Assembly: GCF_000384295.1 (NCBI RefSeq)
Contig: NZ_KB913037.1
Location: 5,266,822 to 5,330,821, forward strand
DNA length: 64,000 bases
Direction of reading: 5' to 3'
Source: Amycolatopsis balhimycina FH 1894
GTDB taxonomy: Bacteria; Actinomycetota; Actinomycetes; Mycobacteriales; Pseudonocardiaceae
Shown here in pieces: positions 14,574 to 21,171 of the stretch (positions are counted from its first letter, which is position 1; every line of letters begins with the position of its first letter). A program made the translations under genes and the position numbers. The notes under the pieces are model-generated. The model was not told the DNA's origin and did not search any database. It saw nothing but the letters and a program-made list of their open reading frames with translations.

Positions 14574-15368
14574 TCAGGGCCACGCACCGTCCGCGGCGCG
14601 GCGTCGTAGCAACTGGGCGGTCTTCTTGTAGATCGCTAAGGCAACTCCGTGAGTGAGGAACACAGCGCCCTGGTGATGCCGCACCGCGACCGCGAAGGCG
14701 CCGGCGCGGTCCTCGTACAAGGTGAACGGCTCAACGAGGCCGGGCGGACAGTCCTTAACCGGGACGAGGCGGACGGACACACGCGGGTGCCGTGTCATTG
14801 CGGCCACCGCGTCGGACTGGTCGCGGACCTCTCCCGGCAAGCAGGCATCGGGATGTGTGGCGGCCTCGCCGATCAAGAACGTGTATCGCGGCCCCGTCTT
14901 GTTCGACAAAGTGAGCTGCTGCACTGTTCGGGCGAGAGATCGCATGTCGCAGGCGTCGATGTCGAGCAAGCCCGTCTCCTGCAAGGCACTGGCGTAGCCG
15001 ACGGTTTGCAGCGCCTCCGGAATCAACGATGGCGACCACTCGAACACGTGCGTCGATCGCTGTTCGTAAGCCGCGCGCAAGAGGTCCTCGCTGCGCCCGG
15101 CGTGGTCGATGAAGTCGTGTTCATGAGCGCGGCGGGCAAGGCTGATGAGCTGTTCACGCACGGGGTTCGGTGAGCGTAGAACACCAAGGATGTGCGCCAC
15201 GGTCGTTTCCGGCGCTGAGCGGTGCCCGAGTTCGTAGGCCGACAGCAATTGCGGGGAGACGCCGATCATGTCAGCGAGCTGGCGGAGACCGAGACCGCGT
15301 TGGGTGCGGGCTTCGCGGAGTCCCCCTGCAAGGGCGATGACCGCTGGTCGGAGTGCAGCTTTGGTCAC
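14574..15368 (-). CDS. XRE-family regulator with DUF5753 domain
   Basis: 264 residues, GTG start 3 bp after the upstream gene's stop. N-terminal helix-turn-helix: LREARTQRGLGLRQLADMIG, VSPQLLSAYELGHRSAPETT. A long C-terminal domain has FEWSPSLIPEALQTVGYASA, a Thr/Arg-rich middle and DRAGAFAVAVRHHQGAVFLT, which matches DUF5753. This type is usually paired with a small DUF397 protein. Here the neighbours are instead three small helical proteins upstream in the same operon, an unusual partnership. Confidence 0.88.
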   Translation of the reverse strand: MTKAALRPAVIALAGGLREARTQRGLGLRQLADMIGVSPQLLSAYELGHRSAPETTVAHILGVLRSPNPVREQLISLARRAHEHDFIDHAGRSEDLLRAAYEQRSTHVFEWSPSLIPEALQTVGYASALQETGLLDIDACDMRSLARTVQQLTLSNKTGPRYTFLIGEAATHPDACLPGEVRDQSDAVAAMTRHPRVSVRLVPVKDCPPGLVEPFTLYEDRAGAFAVAVRHHQGAVFLTHGVALAIYKKTAQLLRRRAADGAWP

Positions 15369-15371
15369 AGT

Positions 15372-15629
15372 TCAGGCCGCTCCATTCGGTCGTTGGGTCT
15401 CTTCGCCTGGGTGGTTGGGCAGCGTCGCCGGATCAAGTGCTGTTCCGTCCAGCTCTCCGGCGCGGGCAGCCAGCTCGGCACCGATGCGCACCAGGTCTCG
15501 ACCGAGCTGGCGGAGCGCGGCCGCGTACTCGGCGTCATCCGCCTGGAGCGTGAGCAGCCGAATCGTGGCGTTGCCGATCTCAGCGTTTACGCGCGCGAGA
15601 CCGGCGAGTAGTTCCCGGTCGCGTCTCAT
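15372..15629 (-). CDS. Small helical protein, paralogue set member 1
   Basis: 85 residues from the ATG at 15629, whose A is the last base of the upstream stop (TGATG). It begins RRDRELLAGLARVNAEIGNA and continues in helices (AAALRQLGRDLVRIGAELAA). The DRELL start and helical layout resemble the two neighbouring small proteins. It sits directly before the XRE-DUF5753 gene with 3 bp between. No family recognised. Confidence 0.65.
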   Translation of the reverse strand: MRRDRELLAGLARVNAEIGNATIRLLTLQADDAEYAAALRQLGRDLVRIGAELAARAGELDGTALDPATLPNHPGEETQRPNGAA

Positions 15630-16102
15630 CACGCGCCATCACCGTCGGGCCCCAGGTTGATCGGGTTGGCGAGCATCGCGGCTCGGATCGCCGTGATCAT
15701 CGACAGCATTTCCAGCGTTCCGAATGCCATGGCCAGCTCGACGGCGACGATGTTGGGCGGCGGGTCCTTCTGAAGGACGCCCTTCGCGTGCTCAGCGAGC
15801 GTGTCCGCCGCGGACCGGATTCCGTCGAGCACGTTGGCGTCGGTGGCTTCCGGCGGCTCCGGCGGCTCCGTGAGCTCGTCGAATACGTCACGAATTGTCT
15901 TCTCGACTGCGTCCACGTCCACGTGGCTGAGTCGGCGCGAGATGGCGCCCGGCAACGCCCCCAGTTCATCAGAGAGCCGCCGCAGCCGGGCAACGAACAT
16001 GGCGCTGTCGGGCGGGGTCTGCGTCAGCACGTCGACGACGCGGCCGCAATCCCGCGCGGTGACGATGATCCGGTCGAGCAGCTGGCGATCATCCTCGTGC
16101 AA
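15629..16102 (-). CDS. Small helical protein, paralogue set member 2
   Basis: 157 residues, ATG at 16102. The start EDDRQLLDRIIVTARDCGRV recalls the DRELL motif of the genes on either side. The middle holds VARLRRLSDELGALPGAISR, a Pro/Glu linker (ELTEPPEPPEATD), and a C-terminal hydrophobic helix (VAVELAMAFGTLEMLSMITA) that could contact membrane or a partner. It overlaps the upstream gene by 14 bp and the downstream one by 1 bp. Function unknown. Confidence 0.65.
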   Translation of the reverse strand: MHEDDRQLLDRIIVTARDCGRVVDVLTQTPPDSAMFVARLRRLSDELGALPGAISRRLSHVDVDAVEKTIRDVFDELTEPPEPPEATDANVLDGIRSAADTLAEHAKGVLQKDPPPNIVAVELAMAFGTLEMLSMITAIRAAMLANPINLGPDGDGA

Positions 16103-16322
16103 CAGGGCCCCCTGGTGTCCACGGATGTACGGCGTTCAGAGCGGCAGCCCGCGCGTACATCTGGCCGGCGGCGTCCGAGTACGCCCGCACCAGCACCAAC
16201 AGGGCCCCGGCGAACTCGACCGCGTCCATCTCGCCGCCCTCGGCGTGCTCGATCAACTTGTCGGTGCGCTCGCTCGCGGTGCGCAGCTGCTTGAGCAGCT
16301 CTCGATCGCGGTCGCCGATCAC
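16089..16322 (-). CDS. Small helical protein, paralogue set member 3
   Basis: 77 residues from GTG 16322, chosen because it overlaps the upstream stop as GTGA; an in-frame ATG at 16355 would extend it into the upstream gene. It begins IGDRDRELLKQLRTASERTD and is otherwise helical (DAVEFAGALLVLVRAYSDAA), sharing the DRELL start with its two downstream neighbours. Function unknown. Confidence 0.55.
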   Translation of the reverse strand: MIGDRDRELLKQLRTASERTDKLIEHAEGGEMDAVEFAGALLVLVRAYSDAAGQMYARAAALNAVHPWTPGGPVARG

Positions 16323-16645
16323 GGTCGAGACCCCGAGCGACGTTGTTGCGGGCATGGCAGCTCGACGCGCCGGTGCTCGTTTTGGCTCGCGCAGCCAGGG
16401 CACGTCCGCCCCGGCTTCGGGATTACCTTGCTCTCACTGACGCTCTGTCGGGCGTGGTCCAGCGGGAACCGCTGCAGCGTCTCGCACCACGGCCGCACCA
16501 GCGGGTCCCGGGCGCTGTTGTCGCCGCGTAGCTGCACTCCGAAGTACAGGTGTGCCCACCCGTCATCGGAGCACTCGTGCCATTCCCAGCCCGCGACCGG
16601 TGGCGGCGTCCGGCGGCCCGACGGCCGGACGGCGAGCGCGGTCAT
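16319..16645 (-). CDS. Hypothetical protein with CPGC motif
   Basis: 108 residues; the ATG at 16645 overlaps the upstream stop (ATGA). A Trp/His-rich beta segment (VAGWEWHECSDDGWAHLYFG) precedes a C-terminal GRTCPGCASQNEHRR with later ELPCPQQ. The CxxC plus a further Cys could bind zinc, so it may be a small nucleic-acid-binding protein. No family recognised. Confidence 0.5.
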   Translation of the reverse strand: MTALAVRPSGRRTPPPVAGWEWHECSDDGWAHLYFGVQLRGDNSARDPLVRPWCETLQRFPLDHARQSVSESKVIPKPGRTCPGCASQNEHRRVELPCPQQRRSGSRP

Positions 16646-16974
16646 CGCGAGACCCTCGTCGAACGGGGCACCAGCCGTGCGCGTTCAACGGCGTACCTGC
16701 CGGTCGCCAGGTAGCCGTAGAACAGCTTGCGCGCTAACTCTGGGCCGCCGTGCCAGTCGTGGCTAATGACCTGGACATCAGCGCTGCCGGCGCCCACACC
16801 GAGACCGCTCACCCACACGTTGCCGGCTTCGACCGCGCGAAAGAAGGCAGCGTGGTCGCTCAGGCGTGGCGGCACGGACGCGGTAAGTCCGTCGTCCGGC
16901 CGGTCCTGAAGAGGACACCTGTCGCCCTTGTCGCCCCCTTTGGCAGGGGGCATCTCACCATCGCGCGCTGTCAC
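16642..16974 (-). CDS. Hypothetical protein, first gene of five-gene XRE operon
   Basis: Up to 110 residues from GTG 16974; an ATG at 16953 is also in frame. The conserved-looking part is AAFFRAVEAGNVWVSGLGVG, DVQVISHDWHGGPELARKLF and YGYLATGRYAVERARL. The start lies within the palindrome GTCAC-GCG-GGTGAC at 16970-16983, and no Shine-Dalgarno is evident, so the transcript may be leaderless and the palindrome an operator. Function unknown. Confidence 0.5.
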   Translation of the reverse strand: MTARDGEMPPAKGGDKGDRCPLQDRPDDGLTASVPPRLSDHAAFFRAVEAGNVWVSGLGVGAGSADVQVISHDWHGGPELARKLFYGYLATGRYAVERARLVPRSTRVSR

Positions 16975-17036
16975 GCGGGTGACGTTATGAGCTGGGCAAA
17001 CGCCGCACGGGTACGGTTTGTACCCTCACTCAATAG

Positions 17037-17060
17037 GCGGTCAGGCGGTCAGGCGGTCAG
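17037..17060. repeat. Tandem 8-bp repeat GGCGGTCA
   Basis: Three consecutive GGCGGTCA units and a partial fourth cover the stop codon of the HTH-TPR gene ending at 17057. Slippage here would alter the C-terminus or stop. It may be a simple low-complexity tract. Confidence 0.6.
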
Positions 17061-18292
17061 GCGACCAGGCCGACTCGCTGGCAGAGGTCGCGCACGGCGG
17101 CACGTTCGCCAGCGGGTGGCCGCTTCGACAAGTCAACCAGCAGGTCGCGAGCGAAGCCGTTGTAGCTGATCGTCTCGCTGGCCACCCGCTGCGCCCTGTC
17201 GAGCGTCGCCAGCACAGCGGGCCGCTCGTCCCGAAGCGCGTGGACCCGGGCGACTTCGATCAGGTGGCGGCTCCGCCTTGCCAGCGAGGGGATCGAGACG
17301 GGGTCCAGCGCTTCGACAGCCCGCCACGCTTCACCGACTCGGCGCAGCTCCACGCCGAGCGTCACCGCGTGCGCCTTCATCACACTCTGAGAGAACGAGG
17401 TTTGGGTGTGGCGATAGTCGGCACCAAGGCCATTGACGACGCGTTCGGCGGCCTCCCAGTGCGCCCACGCTTCGCCGTGGCGGCCGCGCCGGGCGTGCAC
17501 GTAGGCGATCTCCGCGTCGAGCGCGCCGGCCATCCCGCGCCAATCGGCGGGCGCGCCGTCGAGATGGGGCAGCAGCTGGCGCTTCGCGTCCGTCGCCAGC
17601 GAGACTGCTTCGTCCCAACGCCCGGCATCACGCAGGGCCTGCACCATGGCCCACGCGCCGCCGGCGATCGCGTACGGGTCGTCTGCCTCCTGCGCCTCAG
17701 TCAATGCGCGGTCGGCAACCATCCAGACCAGCTCAGATGACGGCTGGTAGGCAACGTAGAAGTCAGCCAGCTGGTAGACGCCGGAGAGCACCCGCCGGGC
17801 CTCGCGCCGCTCGGGGCCGCGAAGCGCACGCACAGCCGTCTGCGCGTCCCCGATGAGGCCAGGCAGCAGTGTGCCGAGTTGGGTTCGGTGATCGGGCGAT
17901 GAGTGCCGGACCAGCCAAGCCACGCGCAACCGCTCCGCCAGGTGAGGGACCGAGACTGGTTCCGGCGCGACGCTGATGCGGTATTCGGTGAGCGCGGACT
18001 GCACCGCGGACAACGCGGCATGGCGCTGACCCGCGTAGACCGTCACCGGAACGGCGTGGCCGTTGCCGGTCAGTTTCGCCAGATCTTCAAGTTCGAGAGC
18101 CTGCGCGATCCGCAGCAGCATCGGGAGCCGTGGCGTCTGCAGTCGCCCGCTCTCGACCGCCTTCAGCCACTCGGCGGACTTCCCGAGTAGACCGGCCAGC
18201 ACCGGACGGGACATACCCACGCGCTCACGGTGCAGCTTGATCCTCTTGCCGACGGGCAACGCTTCGTCGTCGGTCACGTAGACCACCCTCAT
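17057..18292 (-). CDS. XRE-family regulator with TPR-like C-terminus
   Basis: 411 residues from the ATG at 18292, with GAGAGG upstream; a longer in-frame start at 18361 would read through a strong hairpin and is rejected. Helix-turn-helix in residues about 15-70 (RIKLHRERVGMSRPVLAGLL, GKSAEWLKAVESGR), then helical repeats (YQLADFYVAYQPSSELVWMV, ADDPYAIAGGAWAMVQALRD, WDEAVSLATDAKRQLLPHLD). Similar proteins are widespread single-copy regulators on actinomycete mobile elements. Ligand and targets unknown. Confidence 0.85.
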   Translation of the reverse strand: MRVVYVTDDEALPVGKRIKLHRERVGMSRPVLAGLLGKSAEWLKAVESGRLQTPRLPMLLRIAQALELEDLAKLTGNGHAVPVTVYAGQRHAALSAVQSALTEYRISVAPEPVSVPHLAERLRVAWLVRHSSPDHRTQLGTLLPGLIGDAQTAVRALRGPERREARRVLSGVYQLADFYVAYQPSSELVWMVADRALTEAQEADDPYAIAGGAWAMVQALRDAGRWDEAVSLATDAKRQLLPHLDGAPADWRGMAGALDAEIAYVHARRGRHGEAWAHWEAAERVVNGLGADYRHTQTSFSQSVMKAHAVTLGVELRRVGEAWRAVEALDPVSIPSLARRSRHLIEVARVHALRDERPAVLATLDRAQRVASETISYNGFARDLLVDLSKRPPAGERAAVRDLCQRVGLVA

Positions 18293-18315
18293 TCGCGGAG
18301 TCGACCTCTCCGCGT

Positions 18316-18338
18316 GCCCCCGGGAGCTACCCGGGGGC
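18316..18338. terminator. 9-bp GC hairpin between two minus-strand genes
   Basis: GCCCCCGGG AGCTA CCCGGGGGC is a perfect inverted repeat between the stop at 18444 and the start at 18292. No T-run follows on either strand. It may end the upstream transcript or protect an mRNA end. Confidence 0.55.
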
Positions 18339-18443
18339 GTTCCCTCCGCGAAGAGGTGCACATCTCAGCCTACCCGGGCGGACCGTGGCGCAGGACGGGC
18401 GAATATCGCAGCGAAACCGTCACGTCGAGATCCGGCTGGCGAT

Positions 18444-18647
18444 CTACGAAACAGCAGTCTTGGGAACCTCGATCCACACGGCCCGGTCGCGAAGGGTGCT
18501 GGCGGTGAGCACGCGTGATTCCTCGAACTCGCCGGGGCGACGCTCGTAGATCACGGTCATGTCGGGAAGGACGTGCCAACGATCGACGGCGTTGGGCTGG
18601 TCGGTGACGACGTAGGTTGTTGCGTTCGTCAGGTCTGGGGTGTCCAT
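18444..18647 (-). CDS. Small hypothetical protein
   Basis: 67 residues, ATG at 18647, 9 bp after the upstream gene. Beta-rich sequence: TTYVVTDQPNAVDRWHVLPD, MTVIYERRPGEFEESRVLTA, RDRAVWIEVPKTAVS. Probably co-transcribed with the gene ending at 18657. No family recognised. Confidence 0.55.
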   Translation of the reverse strand: MDTPDLTNATTYVVTDQPNAVDRWHVLPDMTVIYERRPGEFEESRVLTASTLRDRAVWIEVPKTAVS

Positions 18648-18656
18648 GTGCGTGCC

Positions 18657-19013
18657 TCAGCGCCGGTACCGGGTCGGTTTCTCTTCGAGCCGCATTTCTC
18701 GGAGTAGTCGGAGTGCCGCGTCTCGTCCCGGGACCTCCTCGGCGCTGCCGCTGGCGGCCCTGATGAGGTCCGCCAGTGCCATGCCGGCGGTACGGCCGAG
18801 CAGGCTGAGCCATTTCGCCATGTCGGGCGCATAGACTCCGTGGAAGGTGATCAGCGGATGACCGTCGGTGTCGCGCATCATGATCTCTTCCCCGGTGTTG
18901 TCGACCTGCCAGAACGGGACCCGCACGGCGACCGCGTGTACCTCGTCGGCGCGGCCCTTCATCCGCTTCGCGACCGCGGCGCGCTCAAGCTGACGCTCGT
19001 ACTTCGTGACCAT
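18657..19013 (-). CDS. Hypothetical protein under SOS-box promoter
   Basis: 118 residues from the ATG at 19013, with GAAGGAG upstream. Basic helical N-terminus (KYERQLERAAVAKRMKGRAD), a beta segment (VHAVAVRVPFWQVDNTGEEI, DTDGHPLITFHGVYAPD) and a helical tail ending EEKPTRYRR. No domain recognised. A GAACACATGTTC palindrome 66 bp upstream matches an actinobacterial LexA box, so DNA damage may induce it. Confidence 0.55.
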   Translation of the reverse strand: MVTKYERQLERAAVAKRMKGRADEVHAVAVRVPFWQVDNTGEEIMMRDTDGHPLITFHGVYAPDMAKWLSLLGRTAGMALADLIRAASGSAEEVPGRDAALRLLREMRLEEKPTRYRR

Positions 19014-19076
19014 GACATGCTCCTTCGTACCGGCGCTGAACAGGCACTTTTCTTGTCTGCGCAGCACGGACGAATG

Positions 19077-19092
19077 TAGAACACATGTTCGA
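19077..19092. promoter_or_regulatory. LexA/SOS box in divergent promoter
   Basis: TAGAACACATGTTCGA contains the 12-bp palindrome GAAC-ACAT-GTTC and one flanking half of the mycobacterial-type SOS consensus TCGAAC-N4-GTTCGA. It lies between two divergent genes, 64 bp before the ATG at 19013 and 55 bp before the ATG at 19147. This suggests LexA repression of both and links island activity to DNA damage. Confidence 0.65.
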
Positions 19093-19146
19093 TTCCGGCA
19101 ACTCAAAGGGTGCGCGAACCGGGGTTATCGTGGACTCGTGGTGATC

Positions 19147-20136
19147 ATGAGGAGGGAACTCGCCAGGTCGGCGTTCGACGGCCGGCGGCTGGAATGGCTG
19201 GTCGCCATCGCCGCCGGCGGACTCGCGCTGATGCTGTGGACGCTGCTGGACAGCGCCTGGCCATGGGTGCTCGCGCTCGGGGTACTGCTGCTTGCCGCGC
19301 TGGTCGGTGTCCGGCGCCCGGGAGCGCCGGCGGCCGGGCTGGTGGCGGCTGACGTGTGGTGGCTGCTGTCGGTGCCCTGGTGGGGCTGGTGCCTCGTCGT
19401 CGGCGTGGTGCTGGTCGCCGTCGCCGCGTGGTGGGCGTTGGCGCTCTACCGCGTTCGTCTCGTCGGCCGGGCCGTTGCGGGCCGTTCGCCCGCTCAGCCG
19501 CTCGTGCACGTGCCTGCCGCGGGGCCGGCAGAGCAAACCGCGCCGATTCCGCGTATTTCGGCTCGCCCTGGCTTGCCCGGCTGGAGGGGGCGGCCGGTCC
19601 GCCGCTGGCACCCGATCGCCGCCGCAGCGGCCGGCGTACTGGTGTTGACGGTGGGGATCGTTGGGCAGCAGTTGGCGGCCGCTGAGCTTGCCGACCGTCG
19701 TCAAGCCGAGCTGGACCAGGCGCACCAGGAAGCATTCAGCCGGATCATGCCGCACAGCGCCGCCTCGTTCGTCCAAGCGATGATCAAGTCGATCGCGGAG
19801 CGACAGCCAGCCGTCGCGTGCGCGATCCTCACCCCGCCGGCCAGGAGGGACTTCGCCGCCGCGCACGGGGCCGACGCGTGCGAGCACGCCGTGGACGCAC
19901 TGTCCCGGCAAGTGCCCAACGGCGACGGCGTGGCGTACGAGAACGCTGCCTTGCTGCCGCTGCCGGGTTCGGCCACTGAGTACGGCCCAGCGGGGAAGTG
20001 GCTCCGGGTGGACGCGTGCGCGCTCTCGATCGACCCACCAACCGCGGGCCCGACCTCGCTGGGGATCTTCCAACTCGAGCTCACTGCGGGCGGTGGTGGC
20101 GGCTACCAGGCCACCGGGTACACCAGGTGTCTGTAG
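19147..20136 (+). CDS. Membrane protein with extracytoplasmic domain
   Basis: 329 residues from the ATG at 19147; two GTG codons at 19138 and 19141 are in frame and no Shine-Dalgarno is clear. Four hydrophobic segments lie in the first 130 residues (WLVAIAAGGLALMLWTLLDS, WVLALGVLLLAALVGV, LLSVPWWGWCLVVGVVLVAV) and a fifth near 180 (IAAAAAGVLVLTVGIVGQQL). After it comes an exported domain of about 140 residues with ACAILTPPARRDFA and CEHAVDALSRQV, resembling NTF2-like lipoprotein or TcpC-like folds. It may be a transfer-machine or envelope component. An SOS box lies 55 bp upstream. Confidence 0.6.
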   Translation: MRRELARSAFDGRRLEWLVAIAAGGLALMLWTLLDSAWPWVLALGVLLLAALVGVRRPGAPAAGLVAADVWWLLSVPWWGWCLVVGVVLVAVAAWWALALYRVRLVGRAVAGRSPAQPLVHVPAAGPAEQTAPIPRISARPGLPGWRGRPVRRWHPIAAAAAGVLVLTVGIVGQQLAAAELADRRQAELDQAHQEAFSRIMPHSAASFVQAMIKSIAERQPAVACAILTPPARRDFAAAHGADACEHAVDALSRQVPNGDGVAYENAALLPLPGSATEYGPAGKWLRVDACALSIDPPTAGPTSLGIFQLELTAGGGGGYQATGYTRCL

Positions 20137-20209
20137 TCCGGCTGTTCGGCGGGACTGCTGTGTAGGCCAACGCAAACGGGTGCCCGCTCCCGCACTAGGG
20201 GTAGGCCGG

Positions 20210-20857
20210 CTACTTGGTTTCGGCGTGAGCAAAAGAGGTCCGGCTGGATCGCCGGGCGGCAACGGTGTTCGGCAGGGCGGAGTAGGTGGCTGCGACCGAA
20301 TCATTCAACGCGTCGATCAGTTCGCGGAAGCGTTGGCACTCGGCGAGACTCTCCTGAATGTCAACTTTTTTGCGTGCCTGTTCGAAGCGCCCCGCGAAAC
20401 TGTCGTAGCAATCCTTGACCTGCTTGATGCAATCTTTAACCACGGGATTGCTGATGATTAGGCCCGCGGCTGTCCGCGCGAATAGGAACTCCTTATCTGC
20501 GGCGTTGATTTTTTCAGTGGCCTGGGCCAGACGTTCCGCCGGCTTTCCATCAGGGTCTCCGTCATATTCGTCGCAGCGTACGATGTAGACCTGAGCGGCC
20601 CTGACCCATGGAATCGCAGCAGCAAGCATTGTGGCCGCGTGACCGAGCTCGTCCCTTCGGTGGGCCTCCTTCGTGTCGGCTTTAGCTCTCCACTGGGCGA
20701 AGACGTGCGTCATGAAAGCAGCAAGAATGGCCGCAACGACCGGAATGATCAGCGTGACGATCGTCGGTGTAGACGATGGCGACGGGGGAAGGTTGACGAT
20801 CACGTCTGGCGAAGTGGGGCTGCCGACGGTGATCGTGAAGGGCGGTTGCTGCACCAT
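20210..20857 (-). CDS. Membrane-anchored helical protein, atypical composition
   Basis: 215 residues from the ATG at 20857. A Pro/Ser/Thr-rich N-terminus is followed by one hydrophobic helix (IVTLIIPVVAAILAAFMTHV), then a long helical, charged cytoplasmic part (NAADKEFLFARTAAGLIISN, DSFAGRFEQARKKVDIQESL). Codon use is less GC-rich than in neighbouring genes (AAA, TTT and ATT codons appear), suggesting separate acquisition. No family recognised. It is the last intact gene before the first attachment-like repeat. Confidence 0.6.
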   Translation of the reverse strand: MVQQPPFTITVGSPTSPDVIVNLPPSPSSTPTIVTLIIPVVAAILAAFMTHVFAQWRAKADTKEAHRRDELGHAATMLAAAIPWVRAAQVYIVRCDEYDGDPDGKPAERLAQATEKINAADKEFLFARTAAGLIISNPVVKDCIKQVKDCYDSFAGRFEQARKKVDIQESLAECQRFRELIDALNDSVAATYSALPNTVAARRSSRTSFAHAETK

Positions 20858-21139
20858 AGTGGAGGACTCTAAACGTCCGGCGCGACTGACGCACGAGGCT
20901 CGCGGGTGACCTGCACGGTTGCAGTCGACGTGGTCAGGGGGTCTCAGTGGCCGCAAATGGCCCGGATTCGCGAGCAGGTTTTGGCGACGATCGAGTTCGG
21001 GGTGGCAACCGTCGCCAAACCTCGGGTTGTGGCCGAGTAACGCCTATGGAACGCCCGGACTGTCACACCTGTCACGCTGTCACTCAGTTGAAACAGGTCC
21101 CTGACCAGAAAATACGGTTCCCGCAGGTCAGCGGAGAGA
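20858..21139. other. Attachment arm 1 with TGTCAC triplet
   Basis: No gene is seen. TGTCAC occurs at 21061, 21070 and 21078 (spacing 9 and 8), and the last 50 bp before the 32-bp att-like sequence resemble the arms before the two other copies (CTGACC, then CGCAGGTCAGCG). Confidence 0.6.
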
Positions 21140-21171
21140 CGGGTTCGCACCTTTGCAACGCGGTGGTCAGG
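21140..21171. repeat. Attachment-like repeat copy 1 (32 bp)
   Basis: Begins CGGGTTCGCACCTTTGCAA and ends GGTGGTCAGG; identical over 32 bp to the copy at 23253 and 30/32 identical to the copy at 26878 that runs into the tRNA-Ala 3' half. The tRNA anticodon-loop core TTTGCAA is retained, but the T-arm does not follow. It includes the stop codon of the gene at 21167. Confidence 0.8.
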
